Source: Lagopus muta (Eukaryota > Chordata > Aves > Galliformes > Phasianidae). Taken from it: DNA of 64,000 bases. The DNA lies in contig NC_064434.1 of assembly GCF_023343835.1 (NCBI RefSeq), positions 5,747,505 through 5,811,504 on the forward strand, written 5' to 3'. Made by a program: the position numbers and the translations under genes. Positions 45,240 to 57,930 of this stretch are shown here, one piece after another; position 1 is the first letter of the stretch, and each line of letters opens with the position of its first letter. Below the pieces are notes generated by a model. The model was not told where the DNA came from. It worked only from the letters and a program-made list of their open reading frames with translations, and did not search any database.

Positions 45240-45955
45240 ATGAGGTGGTGGCACAGGTGATGTCCTCAAAGCATTGCTCCCAAGGTGGTGGTGCTGGTGG
45301 TGCCCCCAGAGTGATGTTTCCAAAGCAGTAGCACAGATGGTCTCCCCAAGGTGGTGGCACTGATATTGTCTCCATTTTGGTGTCTCCAGTGTGGTGGCAC
45401 TGATGCTGTCTCCATTTTGGTGTCTCCAGTGTGGTGGCACTGATGCTGTCTCCATTTTGGTGTTCCCAAGTTGAGGGTACTGGCGATGTCCCCAGGGTGG
45501 TGTGGCCCAAAGATGTGGTGCTGATGATGTCCCCAAAATGGTGTTCCCAAGGTGGTGGCATTGGTGGTGACCCCAGTGTGGTGCCCCCAAGGTGACGGCA
45601 TTAATGGTGTCCCCAAAATGGTGTCCCCAAGGTGTTGGCACTGGTGTTGTCCCTATTTTGGTGTCCCCAAGGTTGTGGTTCTGATGATGTCCCTAAGGTG
45701 GTGACAGTGGTGATGTTCCCAGGGTGGTGGCACTGGTGGTGTCCCCATAGTGGTGTTCCTAAGGTTGTAGCACAGATGGTCTCCACAGGTGGCACTGATG
45801 CTGTCTCCATTCTGATGTTCCCAAGTTGAGGGTAGTGGTGATGTCCCCAAGGTGGTGTGCCCCAAAGATGTGGCACTGATGATGTCCCCAAAGTGGTGTT
45901 CCCAAGGTGGTGGCATTGATGGTGACCCCAATGTAGGGTCCCCAGTGTGGTGACA
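45240..45955. repeat. ~40-bp minisatellite with higher-order structure
   Basis: Units of 39-42 bp around GGTGTCCCCAAAATGGTGTT CCCAAGGTGGTGGCACTGAT. A block of several units recurs: TTGAGGGTA appears at 45471 and 45825, and GTAGCACAGATGGTCTCC at 45328 and 45767. The first block has two extra ~42-bp units. Long minus-strand frames (HHLGNTILGT-like) are repeat artefacts. Confidence 0.93.
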
Positions 45956-46395
45956 ATCCCTAAGCCATGCAACCTCATGCTCAGCCACCTTAAACCTTGC
46001 ACAGCTTAATCATCCCCACTTGCTCAAAATGACCCAGCCGTATGTTCCCCATTGATCATTGTGTCATAGGCAAAATCCCTCTGGGAGGATTTAACACTTC
46101 CTTTGAGCTCTGACAGGAATACTGAGCAGCTTCAGGCTGGGAGCGATCCATCAGCCGTGCTGCAGGAGCCAGAGCTTCCCTTCCCTCCGGACACACCAGC
46201 AGCAGTTTTTCTCTAATCTTAACATGTGTAGCTTCTCTGTTAATAAAATACACACATTATTCTTGGTGCATACACAAGCGCGTTGCATCGTCTCTTTCAG
46301 GGCCACGAGATGAGTGTAATGGGAATTTTCTAACAAGGCATTTAATCCCTAAAGCATGCAAAATGATTAAAACGGGAAATGACAAAGGGAAAATT

Positions 46396-46416
46396 AAAAA
46401 AAAAAAAAAAAAAAAA
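46396..46416 (+). repeat. A21 homopolymer
   Basis: Uninterrupted A run. No AATAAA or open frame upstream suggests a processed retrocopy. Confidence 0.85.
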
Positions 46417-47033
46417 GGAAGTCATGGCTGCATGCTGTGCATATGTAATCCCCCCCTCCAGAGGCACACAGCTTTCCTGCACTCATAAGACTGTCTGCAC
46501 GGGAGATGCTGCTCTCTGTGGGCAGTGGAAGGTGTGTTAGAGCCCAGATTAGCTATGGGAAGCATGACACGGTCTTGGTGCTGTGCTATGAGGCTGCTCT
46601 TCATTGCTCTGATGATGGGACAGATGTGTTCCTGGGCAGCCCAGCTGTGCACTACTGGGGTTGTGCTGGGACTTAATGATTTTCCTTGTTAATGGAATAA
46701 CTTCAGTTTTTGGCTCTCTGGGTTCAGCCGCTGAACCAAACGATCCCTTCTTTTTGCCCTGCTCTGCTGAGCACCGCTCTCGTTAGCAGCTTCCTCTCAA
46801 TTAAGACAGCTTCAGAGATCAGTGGGTTTCCAGGCGGGGTGGATTAGAAGTGAACAAAATGCGCCATTTGTTTTCCTCATGCCTGCTGCCCGTGGGAGGT
46901 AACTAATGAACAAGAGCCGAGGATTGCACTTATCCTAAATACAAATCAGAATGTGCAGCGGTGCTGTTAACAGGGAACATCCATCCTAAGTGTCCCTGGG
47001 CCAGAGCTACAGATAAAACCATCCCATTTGCAT

Positions 47034-47112
47034 GGAATCACAGTATTAGAGAATCACAGAATTGTAGGGGTTGGAAGGGACCCCCAGAGATCACTGAGTC
47101 CAACGCCAGCTT
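47034..47112 (-). mobile_element. CR1 terminal fragment
   Basis: GGAATCACAGTATTAGAGAA, TTGTAGGGGTTGGAAGGGAC, CCAACGCCAGCTTCTGGG. Only the terminal ~80 bp. Confidence 0.85.
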
Positions 47113-47550
47113 CTGGGATTCTGATGGATTTGGGGGATGTTAAAGGGCAAGCGGGTGGCTTTGTGTCATGATAAGGAGCTCCGCTCATGGGAAGAGAATG
47201 GCAATGGCAATGCAGGGCTGAGGATGGGCACAACATGTCTTTGTACAGCCCACACTGAGCAGTGCCCCCGCTACCAGTTTGCTCTTTGTGGTGCCTCTGC
47301 TGGTTTTACCATGGACACCCGATCTCTTGCTTAGTGGGATTAAGTGATTAAGATCAGTGAAGTTTCTGACACCTCCTTGAGCTCTGTAGTGAGTGGGTTC
47401 TTGCATGGCTGCTCTGAGGGGTGTGAGTGAGCTCCATCTGCACCACACTGGGTTGATCCCCAACTGGGAGACCACGGGTAGACCTGGAGGCTGCCAATGG
47501 AAACCCATTGGGTGCTCAGCAGCAAAACTCATGGGAATGGCTTGGAGCTG

Positions 47551-47770
47551 CATCAGGGAGGGTTAGGGAAGGGCTCTGCCCCCAGAGGACTGTAGGCATG
47601 GCACAGGCTGCGTAGCGCAGTGGGCACGGCCCTGAGCTCCCAAAGCTAATGGGGGCAATGGGACACCACTCTCAGCCATAGGGTTTGGGTGGTGCTGTGT
47701 GAAGCCAAGAGTTGGATTCAATGATCCTTGGGGGTCCCTTCCAAACTGAGGCATTCTATGGTTCTATGAA
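47551..47770 (+). mobile_element. CR1 3'-end fragment
   Basis: ATCAGGGAGGGTTAGGGAAG, GCCATAGGGTTTGGGTGGTG, GGGGTCCCTTCCAAACTGAG and the tail ATTCTATGGTTCTATG. Same variant as 12575. The internal GCGTAGCGCAGTGGGCACGG is CR1, not a tRNA. Confidence 0.85.
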
Positions 47771-48330
47771 AAGAGCTCTCATCAGCGTCTCCAGCACTTG
47801 TTCCAGTCTTATCCCTTGTCCTGTCCTTTCACAGGCAGCGAGCGAGGCTGGAAGATGGATAGGCTTTTAACAAACCTAAACAGACTTCACCCCACTACAT
47901 CCATTTCCTCCTTGGGCGGCTGGAGGACAGTCTGATGGATGGGCTGGTGTGTGCCGAGTTGTTTCCAGCAAGTGCTTAAAAACAACAAGGAAGGAATGCT
48001 AGCAGCATCTTCCTAAAAATAACGTTCCAAGCTGGGATTTTTCTTTGGGACAACAGTCACCTCCCAGTCAAGTCCCAGACTGCATCCCACATACGCTCCC
48101 ATTGCAGCCCATGGAGACCTGGTGCCAAAGAAATCTGGTAGATCCTAGATACTTGTTAATCGCTCTGGTCTCAAACCCAAAGTCCAAAGGCAGAGCTCTC
48201 CCTTCAGCCACTCCAGCCCCACATGAGCACAATTCCACTTCATGGGACTTGCCATTCCAGTCTCATCCCAAAAAGGAAGGGAGCATCTGCAGAGGGAAAT
48301 GGTTCAAAGAGTGTGGAAGGATGATCCTTA

Positions 48331-48470
48331 CCATAGAATGGCCTGAGTTGAAAAGGACCACAATGATCACCTAGTTTCAACCCCCTGCTATGTGCAGGGC
48401 CGCCAACCAGCAGACCAGGCTGCCCAGAGCCACATCCACATCCTTCTACCAGCCTTTTTCCAGGCACTCT
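48331..48470 (-). mobile_element. CR1 3'-end fragment
   Basis: CCATAGAATGGCCTGAGTTG, AAAGGACCACAATGATCACC, CAACCAGCAGACCAGGCTGC and CCAGAGCCACATCCACATCC. Confidence 0.9.
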
Positions 48471-49752
48471 CCTGAATGGTTGTGAGTGGAAAGCGGCAGT
48501 AGTCTGAGTAATACATTGCAAGTGCTATACTTGGAGGAATCACTTTCTCTGGGGGACTGGATGGATAATTATTGCCCTTTTAGTGTGTTACTTGGACTCG
48601 TTGGCGCTCTTCGGCCTCTCTGGCTCAGGCTTAGCCTGCCAGCATACGCTCAATCATCAAACACATTTGGGTAGTGAAATTTCCAAGAAAATGTAATAAA
48701 CTGGTCCTTAGAGACTCCATTTCATGTTGTGTTGGAGATGAAAGCTAAGAGGAGCTGGGTCACATGAGAACTCCGGGCACTTACAGACGCTATCTCCGCT
48801 CACATCATGACTCACAGCTGTCCTCACTAGAAGACAGTGCCAGGCAGAGCTCAGTGATGGGAAAAGGCTTATTGGGACCATCCCATGTGGATCTGTGGGT
48901 CCAGATGTGCCACCCCAGTGGTGCAGAATGAGCTTCCGCCATGTGGGCTCTAGGGAGCAGCAAGAAGAGACTTGGACGATGCCCTCCAAACACAGACTTG
49001 GGGGTCACTGGTAGAATCGCTGGCAGATTTAAGGCCAAAATATGCTTGTGGGCAATGTCCTTTCAGCCTGGTCCTGGAGTGGGATAAGAAGTATATTTGG
49101 AATTAAGGAGAATAACTGAGCATCATGGAGCTTGCATTCAATACGCACCCCATCTCCCCACAGCACAAAGCCCAGAGAGGAAAACACCCTCTTGGTTTTC
49201 TCCATCTCTAACAAGCTGGGATGAGATAATTTCATACAACTGTTGTTCTCTTCTGTTTTGCTGCTCTTCCATGTGTGAAAGGAAGCAGGGGCTCTCCTAA
49301 TTAAGTTGTTGTTGGGCAGATGTATGAGCCACTGAAGAGTGTAAAAGGAAAAATGAAATAGGTTGCAGCTTCCCTGAGATGTTTTCATTCAAGGGAATGC
49401 AACTGTGCAGGCTATTATTTTTTTCATCCAGTTTCAGTAATGAAACAATTAAACTCCCCTTTTTACTGAAGCAGAACTCCAGAAAGCAGCAGAGTGAAGA
49501 CATCGCCTGTGTGATGTCTTCTGCAGCTTGCTTGTTGAACACTGAGTGCAGAAAATGCTGCTGCTACTCAGAGGGGGCAAACACAGAAAAAAAAGGGTGA
49601 GAAGGGGGGAATCTCACCAGAACAATGTTAGGCCAGAATTCAGTTAACTCAGCCAGCTCAGCCCTGCTGGGTAGGAGTTACCAGTTCAAGGAGTTTCATT
49701 GTGGGTCCTGCAGATGTTTAGGAAAGTTGAGATATCCCTCAGGACAGCAATG

Positions 49753-50012
49753 TATAGAATCATAGAATCATTCAGGTTAGAAAACACCTCCAAGATCCCC
49801 AAGTCCAACCCCAACCCATCCCACCGTGCTCATTGCCCACATCCCTCAGTGCCACATCCCCATGGTTCTGGAACACCTCCATGTTTGGTGACCCCCCCAC
49901 CTCCCTGGGCAGCTGTGCCACTGCACCACCGCTATTTCAGAGAAGAAATGTTTCCTAACCTCCAACCGGAACATCCTCTGGCACAACTTAAGGCCATTAA
50001 CTTTTGTCCTAT
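49753..50012 (-). mobile_element. CR1 3'-end fragment
   Basis: ATAGAATCATAGAATCATTC AGGTTAGAAAACACC, CCACATCCCCATGGTTCTGG and AGAAGAAATGTTTCCTAACC. Related to 21575. Confidence 0.92.
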
Positions 50013-53000
50013 TTAGTCTTTCCTGTGCTCCAGATCCCAGGGGCTTTGCTTCCCAGCAAGTGCTTCCTCCTTCAGCTGCTGTGGTTTCTGTCTCTTTAGT
50101 GGGTTGATAAGGGATGACATGGGCCAGTTGGGTCATTTACTCGAGGGCCCTGTGATCCCATACACCATCTCTCCTCACTCTCTCATCTCATCATCTCACC
50201 TCATCTCATCTCATTTCCTCTAATCTCAACCCATAACAACTCATCGCATGTCAAATCATCCGACACCATCTCCAGAATATGAACTAATTCAGGCTTAAAA
50301 ACACTGTTTTGATTCCTTTCTGCCTAAACAGGGAGACAGGAGGGAACAGGAAGACAATCTCTCTGTGAAATGATCAGATGGGAGCTGTGAAGCCAACTAC
50401 TTCTCCATCCTGCACCACAGACCTACACAGATTCTCTTCTTGAAACAGTAAAGAAGGTCAAGGTGTGAGGGAATTCCCTTTGCAGAACTGTTGTATAAAG
50501 GATGTCAGTGTGCTTGTGATGCAGGCAGATCTAAGATCACCTCCAATGGATGCAGGCTCTCCAATGGACTGCTGTCCTACACTATATTGGAACAAAATAA
50601 TGGGAAAAGGTGTAGGAACAGGATCCACATACCCAGTTCTCTGTTCCCAGCTGTCACCAGGAGCAGATATCTGAGAACCAGGACACGGTGATGTTCCCCT
50701 GGTGCTTTCACCCACCCTCCACTGAACCATGTTGAAGGGATGGAGAAGACACCAGGTGGCAACTGGGTCTTATGTGCTTTCCCTGAGCAATCACTACTGA
50801 TATCGATAGGGGCGGATTCAGATGAGATGAGTATGGGCTGAAAATGGGCATTCTTACAGTTTGAATCCCAGGTAATTCATGGGCTTAGTCTGCTCATTTG
50901 CAGCTTATCTCCATTAACCCATGCTTGGACTACTTGCCTCCGCACCCCTTGTACTCAGCACCATGCATTTACAGAGAGGACTCCTATCTCAGCCCCTTTA
51001 TCTTGCAGTTTCCTTTCCTGCCCTGTAGTCAGTACTTTGACCCAGATGAATTGTCTGACAGATGCATGTTCCATTGTCATCTAAAGCAGATGGACTTTGA
51101 ACCCAGGAAAAAGATAACAGGCTGCAAACACAAACAAGGAAGCACTGCACACCTGTCATCTCATGGTGTCAGAGATGTCAAGACCATTCACGGTTTCAGA
51201 ACAGAGCCAGACTGATCCTTGGATCCTTGATGGTTGGTCATCACGATGGTCTGCATCAACATCTGGGTCCTTCTGGCTGCCAGGAGCCAGCAGTGTCTGA
51301 CCAGAGAAATGATCAGTCAGGTGTGTGCTGTCCTGAGCAACGGCCATGCTTGGTGATGGCCTGAAGTTGCACCAGGGGAGGTCCAGATTGGATATTAGGA
51401 AACATTCCTTCTCCAAAAGAGCAGTGATGCAGTGACACAGCTGCCCAGGGAGGCGGTGGGGTCACCCAACTGGAGGTGTTCCAGAACCATGGGGATGTGG
51501 CACTGAGGGACACAGTGGGGTTGACTGGGGTTGACTGGGGTTAGACTTGGGGATCTTGGAGGTGTTTTCCAACCTGAGTTATTCTATTATTCTATGGAGG
51601 CAGCACCCAGGGCAGGGTTAGGTTTAGGTCTGAGCCTTTCCAGCTGATCTTTCATGTTCTATGAGGCATCACACTCCCAAAATATCTCTAGTCACAGCAA
51701 CAGGACTGAAAGCATCTGGATCTCAAAGGGTGCAAGCAAACTGCTGAAATGGCATCCCTTGTCAAACGAGGTAGAGAATGACTTGTATGATCCAAAATGG
51801 CTTTTTCATCAGCTCCGTGGAGGCAGGAGAGCCAGGCAGTGTAGTCAGAGCTGTACAAACATGACCCCCACTCTCTGCCTCCCAGATATTTTTGTTCCTG
51901 TCCTCATGGGGATTAATCTGTTTGTTTCCATTGTCCACAGCAGAATCAAATTGCACAATGTCTCTTGCTTATGATTTCAAAACTCCCCTGTTTCAGATCC
52001 CTTAATCCACTTGCTACTGCGAAATTCAATTATGTGTCTAAGGCAGATGTCCCTCACTGCTCCTGCTAAAGTGTTTATTAAACTGCTTTTGCTGCCGAGG
52101 GTGAGCACTTTAGCTCTCTCCACTGGTGTCCTGGTGACAAAGCAACCTCCTTGTTGCTGTCAGAGCAAGAGAAGAGCGGCCGAGTCTGGTGCATGGAGCT
52201 TTTCCTCCTTGCTCTGCCACCAGCATCCTCACAGAGATGCACTGGGTGCAGGATGTCTTTGGTTTTGCTGTTCCTTAGTACTGTCTTTGCTTAATTGTGT
52301 GTCCAGGGCTTGGATGAAACACCCTGCAGGTGTGCTTCTTCATGGAAACCCTGATCTCAACTCCCTCTGCAGAGATTCACCCAAATGCTGTGGGTAAGGC
52401 CATCCTCTCACACTGCAAGGTTCATGCCAGAGTACCTCAGGTGGCAATGCTAAAGCTTTTTCTGCTTCTTTGCAGCAGAAGCTCCTGATTTATGGTGATG
52501 GGATCCCACCACAACGTCTGCCTCTCCCTTTTTCCATCCCAACCCCATTGGAACACACTGTGTCTCTTAGCCCATGGAGCACGAGTTGTGCTGTGGTTCT
52601 AGAGAGCAGAAGGGTCCCCAGAAGACCTCTACATTCTTATAAAGCCCCAGGCAAATGGCATCTGCACCCAGTCATGTCCTGTTGGCTCCACCATGATGCC
52701 GTGCTGTAGTTTTCCAGGGAGTTCTGAGATAGTTTCAGCTGTGTGCTCACTGCTGCTGAGCACCTTGCTCCAAGAGCTCAGGACTGAAGCTTAAACCATC
52801 CTGCCTATGTTATTGAATTAAGCTCCTTAATAAAGCTAGTTGTTATTTCCTTAATTCCCTTCAGACTCCTTAATGCTATTACCTCAACATAACACTGTTT
52901 AAATAGCTTATTATCGATTGGTTCACAAAGCAAACTTGCCATTTACTATGGCACCTGAGAGACCAGATCAAACAGGAGTGGACAACACTGCTTTGTGTGA

Positions 53001-53134
53001 AAGAATGCAAAGATGCAACAAAGGTGAAGCCCAAGGTTAAAGCCAGACTGGGGTTGGGAAGAACTTTGTTCATGTTCTACCCATGAACAAAGCACTCTCC
53101 AGACTAACACAAAAGTGCATGCTCAGGTTTGACT
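50013..53134. other. Intergenic segment
   Basis: CTCAT-type microsatellite at 50170-50215 and one CR1 (51358-51597). An AT-rich unique block lies at 52.79-52.92 kb. No gene recognised. Confidence 0.7.
51358..51597 (+). mobile_element. CR1 3'-end fragment
   Basis: CTGAAGTTGCACCAGGGGAG, GGAAACATTCCTTCTCCAAA, GACACAGCTGCCCAGGGAGG, then a small internal GGTTGACTGG duplication and the tail ATTCTATTATTCTATGG. Confidence 0.93.
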
Positions 53135-53440
53135 AATCATAGAATCATAGATTATAGAATCATAGACTGGCCTGGGTTGCAAAGGCCCACAATGCTCATC
53201 CAGTTCCAACCCCCTGCTGTGTGTAGGGTCACCAACCAGCAGCCCAGGCTGCCCAGAGCCACATCCAGCCTGGCCTTGAATGCCTGCAGGGATGGGGCAT
53301 CCACAGCCTCCTTGGGCAACCTGTGCCAGTGTGTTACCACCTCTGCGTGAAAAACTTCCTCCTAATATCTAATTTAAACCTCCCCAGTTTAACACCGTTC
53401 CCTCTTGTCCTGTAATCTAGGTCCCAGATCTTCTCAACGT
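53135..53440 (-). mobile_element. CR1 3'-end fragment (~0.3 kb)
   Basis: Inverted tail AATCATAGAATCATAGATTA TAGAATCATAGACTGGCC, then CAACCAGCAGCCCAGGCTGC and ATCTAATTTAAACCTCCCC. Well preserved. Confidence 0.95.
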
Positions 53441-54107
53441 CTTAGGGCAGATGCCAGTTGAAATGGTTCCTTCCTCTGTTGCATTGTGTCTTCTCTTAGC
53501 CAACAGATGGATATGTAGACCCAAGCTGTCCCAGAGCTATGCTGAACAACCTCTGGGCTGTCTTGTTGGGTGTACTGTCTGTGTATCTCCCCCTGCTCTT
53601 CACCTGGAAGAGCTGGTGTCCTCTGGGTCTCTTTGGCTGCACTTGACCAAGAGGTAGAAGAGCGTAGGGGATAAGGCCCCCAGCAAAACCACATAAACAG
53701 CACTAAGTGTCCTGGTAACATGTGCACAAAGTCATGACACAATGTCCTGCATCTATACCAGCAGTCCTGGACCTTTCCTCTTCAGATGCATGTTCTCCCA
53801 CTGGGAACAGCCTTACGAAGTAGTGGAAACAGCACTGATCCCTTCGTGGTGCCAACAGCGATGCTGCCCTTCACTTCAGTGCACAAAAAGCACCAAGCAA
53901 TGTGGGCAGGAAAAAGTAAATCTTTGTGTACTCTAAGACTAGGATGCCCCCAGGGCAAAGCAAATACAGCTCAGAAAGAGTCTGAGGGTCTCCAAGTGCA
54001 GGAAGACCCTACCCAGGGGCAGCTCCTTAGCACTGCTTTGGGAAGGAGGTGGTTTGTACCCACGCATTCCACTCCCACTTTACTCTCAGCATTGATAATG
54101 ACTTTTA

Positions 54108-54310
54108 TTGAGGGTGGTGAGGCACTGGCACAGGTTGCCCAAGGAGGCTGTGGATGCCCCATCCCTGGAGGCATTCAAGGCCAGGCTGGATGTGGCTCTG
54201 GGCAGCCTGGTCTGCTGGTTGGTGACCCTGCACGTACCAGGGGGATTGAAACTAGATGATCACTGTGGTGCTTTTCAACTCAGGCCGTTCTGTGATTCCA
54301 TTGTATGATT
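54108..54310 (+). mobile_element. CR1 3'-end fragment
   Basis: GGTGGTGAGGCACTGGCACA, GGAGGCTGTGGATGCCCCAT, GGATGTGGCTCTGGGCAGCC and TTTTCAACTCAGGCC, with the tail GTTCTGTGATTCCATTGTAT. Confidence 0.95.
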
Positions 54311-55684
54311 ATACCATCAAGACAACCTCTGCTGTGCTGATGCATGATGTCTTGGAACATGCAATACCTACCGCAGCAGGAAAGCGAAGCTAAAAAGCAT
54401 CATCCCCTGCCTTTTGCCAGCTGGATCCTGCCACCCAAGCAGCAGTTTGGGGACCAAACCCACCTGGCAGAGCCACAAGGCTGACCCATATGTCCCCACT
54501 GTGGTGACATTTCCCGGTCTTTAAACTTCTCCTTCTTTTAACCTCTGGATCTCACAGCCCCTTCCACCTTCCAGGGTCGATGCCCACATTTCTGCAGTGT
54601 GAGCATTAATTATTCTCCCTGTGCAGCCAAACAGGAGCCACTGTGCCACAAACCTGCTGCGAAGGGGGTTCAGAAATATCATCTGTGCGCAGATCATGTT
54701 TATCTGAGGATCTACATTCTGCAGGGAGAAAGAAAAAAAAAAAAAGGGATTCTTTAGAGGAAAGCAGAGTTTAAAAATAAGCCCTGTGAGTACTTCAAAG
54801 GCAAAAAAAAAATAATAAAAAAATCAATTCCTCGTCACTCTTGAGAGCAGCCAAGAGCTGACACAGAGCTGAGATGCCAATTAGAGCCACGTGGACCTGG
54901 AGCGATGCGCTTTGCTACGAGGCACAGCATGGGAAGATGAAGGAATAGGGAGAGGGAGAGTTCTCTCGTGGGGAAAGAAGGAGAAGAATGCTTCTTGCCC
55001 TGTTTTTTTTTCCATCTGAGAAGCTGCAGAATGTGCAGACCCCCATGCTCCCTGCCTGCTCCCCCATCTGAGCCACATTCTCTTCTGCATAGGGAAAGGG
55101 GAGTTGCAGGGGGAGGTGGAGCATATTGAGGGGCAGAATTTTGGCTGCTTGCCTCTGTGCATGTCTGGATGACCTTGGTTTCTCTCCAGTGGGTCCTTAC
55201 CTGGGCTGTGCTTGGTTTTGTCTCTCAAACCTTCTCTTCCCTTGCAAAACATTGCACAGTGACGCCTCAGGGGGCGATTTCCAAGCATGTTGATCTTGAA
55301 AGCTGGACATGGACTGGGCTGCTGTTTTAAGGGCACTAATTGCATTTTGGGAACCTCTTGCTGCAATCTCTCTTTTCCATCAGACAAACACCTGGCTGGA
55401 CCAATCAGTCTGCGCTTGTATCATAGCAGATCCAGAAGCAGTGCCTTTGCATCCTTTCTCTGGCTGTGATGCCCTCAGGGCAGGGATGTCCTGGCTCAGG
55501 CTTTTAATTTGGGTTCTACAGAAAATGCTTCCTTCATCCCCTCAGCAACCTCCATGTGCTTTGCACTTCTTCCTGCAGGCAGCCCAAATCCTGCTCTGAG
55601 CTTCAAGATGAGGCTTTGCAACAGCAGGAATCAGCTGAGAAGGACAGAGACAGGTTCTCCTCCCATTATTTATCCATTGCTCAC

Positions 55685-55860
55685 CTTTAAGGTCCCTTCC
55701 AACCCAACCTATTCCACGATTCTACAGTCTTTAAGATCCCTTCCAACCCAGCCTCTTCCATGATCCTGTGATCTTTAAGGTTCTTTCCAACCCAACCCAC
55801 GTGATGATTCTGTTATTTTTAAAGTCCTCCCAGCCCCACTCATTTAGTGATTCTATGACA
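55685..55860 (+). mobile_element. CR1 terminus in four tandem 44-bp copies
   Basis: Units start at 55685, 55729, 55773 and 55817 and read CTTTAAGGTCCCTTCCAACC CAACC..., ending with an ATTCTATGAT-type tail. This is the last 44 bp of a CR1 repeated four times. Confidence 0.9.
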
Positions 55861-57459
55861 CTGAACAATTTGCTGGCTGTCAGGGGTCAAGCAGGAAGGC
55901 AGCTAGCAGCATGGAGGTTTGTGCAGTCGTGTATCTTGGTTTCTCATAGGAAGGCTGCCTCCTCAGATCTGTTCCAAAGGGTGGGAGGGATTAATCTGGA
56001 GGGAGGGAGAATGCTTGGAGCACAGCTCACCGCTCTGCTCAGGCTCTCAGTGATAAATGAGAAAGCAAGATCCCACTAAATAGGGTCAATAAGATAATGA
56101 GCAGCCAGAGGGATTGGCCATGTGTGGGCACAGATGTCCAGATTTAAGCATTACGAGAATAAATGCTGGTGCATCCCCCAGTCAGGTTTGCTATCGCAGG
56201 CATCCTTGTCTGCAGCACACAGGGTCTATAGGGCGATGCACAGCCATGTTCACAGCCACAGCTTCACGACTGGAACTCCAACAAGGATAAATACCAACAC
56301 TTTGTTTGGAAAAATACAGATCATTTTCTTTCTCATCATTTTGCAGAGCTCCATTCCTTACCATGGAAGTGCAAAGGGTTCAGCTGTGGGAGCTGGACAC
56401 TGGTCATGGTGCTGGGAGTTCCAGGCAGTGTGCCATGCCCTGGCTGCCCCAGGGATGTTTATTCCCCCTGCGTGGGGCACGAGGTGTCCCATTTTGGTGG
56501 CCATGACCCTCCTTCTTTGTCTCATGCAGGCAGCAAAACAAGCAGCAGCAGCTGGACACAGAACCTGACACAGGCAGATAGTGTTGCTGTGATTTAAAAA
56601 AAGCCTGAAGCACAGCCCTGCACTCCAGCTCTGCTTTTTGGGTCCATCCTCAGGAAGATTTCCCAAGCACTGAAGAAATATCTTCTCATTGTCATATTTC
56701 TGCCCAAGGGCTTCAGCATCCCTGCCCAGAGCTCCTGTTGGAGCAGGGTCTGGCTGCTCCTAGCAATGGGGATTGCATCCTGAGCTGTAGATGAGCCAGG
56801 GTTACTCTGTCCTGCTAATGGACACAGAAGGGACAGAAGGAACGGTCTCTGCGCAGTGCAGATTCCTGCACAGTGAGTCAGGGATGCCCAGCAGCAGCCA
56901 GGCCTGGCTGTGATTGTTGCCCCCAAAATGTCTCTTGCTCCTTTGCTGACAATGCCCTGAGCTAAAACAAGCCTGTGACAGTGGTCAGCAGGCATAGTCT
57001 GTGCATCCCACTTGTCCTTTCCCTCTTCTATCTCAAAATAAAAGGCAGGCTCTGCAAGAGGAGGAAGAGGGGTGGAACTGGGGGCTGCACCCCCTGGCAA
57101 ACTGGCAAAGAGTTGATCAGTCACCATCCAGGAAGGCTGGAAAGAAAGCCAAAACGTTGAAGGAAAAACCCAGCAGGAGATCAGAGCTGGTAAATAAACA
57201 TAGCTGAGCCACCTCTGGATTAGGGGCTAAAGAAAACCTTGGCACCACGGAGCGATCTGCTCAGCCTGCTCTCAGGATTGCATGAAAAATATGGCTTGCA
57301 CCAGGTGGTGTTTCCCCAAAGTTTTTGATGGATTGAGGGGTGATCTCCCCATCCTGGGTCACTGCAGACCTGTGGGAGTGGGAGGAGGTAGGGGAAGAGG
57401 AGGAAGAGCTACCTGAACTGAGGTTGTGATGAGGTGGGAGTCAACATCTCCCATGTAAC

Positions 57460-57706
57460 TAGCAATAGGATGAGAGGAAATGGCCTCAAGTTGCACCAGA
57501 GGAGATTCATTAGAAAATACTTCTCCAAGAGAGTAGTCAGGCACTGGAATGAGCTGCCCAGGGCATGTGCTGGAATCTTTGTCCCTGGAGGTATTCAAGG
57601 AATGTTTAGAGGGACATGGTCTAATGGGAAATGTTGGCAATAGGTGGATGGTTGGAATGGATGATCCTAGAGGTCTCTTCCAACCTTGGTGATTCTGTGA
57701 TTCTAA
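57460..57706 (+). mobile_element. CR1 3'-end fragment
   Basis: ACTAGCAATAGGATGAGAGG, CTCAAGTTGCACCAGAGGAG, GGCACTGGAATGAGCTGCCC and GGTCTCTTCCAACCTTGGTG, with the tail ATTCTGTGATTCTAAG. A purine tract begins directly at the tail. Confidence 0.94.
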
Positions 57707-57889
57707 GAAGGAGGAGGATGAGGAAGGAGGATAAAAAGAAGGAAAGAGGAGGATGGAGGAGGAGGAGAAGGACATGGAGGAATAGAAGGAAGGGGGAGAA
57801 GGAGGAGGAGAAAGGAGGGAGAAGGAAGAAAAGAAGGCAGAAGGAAGAGGAGGAAAAGGAGGAGGATGAAGTAGGAGGCAGAATGAGGG
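57707..57889. repeat. GGA/GAA polypurine tract
   Basis: About 180 bp of nearly pure A/G on the plus strand, built from GAGGA, GGAGA and AAGGA units. It starts at the 3' tail of the CR1 at 57460. The plus-strand frame is an Arg/Lys/Glu artefact. Confidence 0.92.
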
Positions 57890-57930
57890 GTGCCACCTCT
57901 CTGCCTCCCCTCAGCCACCAGCATCCCGTT

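Larger units (their letters stand above)
45956..49752. other. Intergenic segment
   Basis: Holds an A21 run (46396-46416) and three CR1 fragments. The 46.68-46.95 kb stretch is unique-looking. No gene recognised. Confidence 0.7.
53441..57459. other. Intergenic segment
   Basis: Two CR1 loci (54108 and the 55685 array) and A-rich runs near 54.73 and 54.80 kb. No gene recognised. Confidence 0.7.

Noticed and set aside
46340..46420. Poly-A run as the tail of a processed pseudogene
   Set aside because: No AATAAA, no decayed reading frame and no flanking duplication seen upstream.
47600..47640. tRNA-like GCGTAGCGCAGTGGGCACGG
   Set aside because: It is part of a CR1 copy; no acceptor stem or T-loop pairing around it.
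54654..54718. Possible 65-nt minus-strand exon with ...LNPLRSR, considered for CIB4 (NPFRDR motif)
   Set aside because: The spacing does not align with CIB proteins and the donor GTTTGT is weak.
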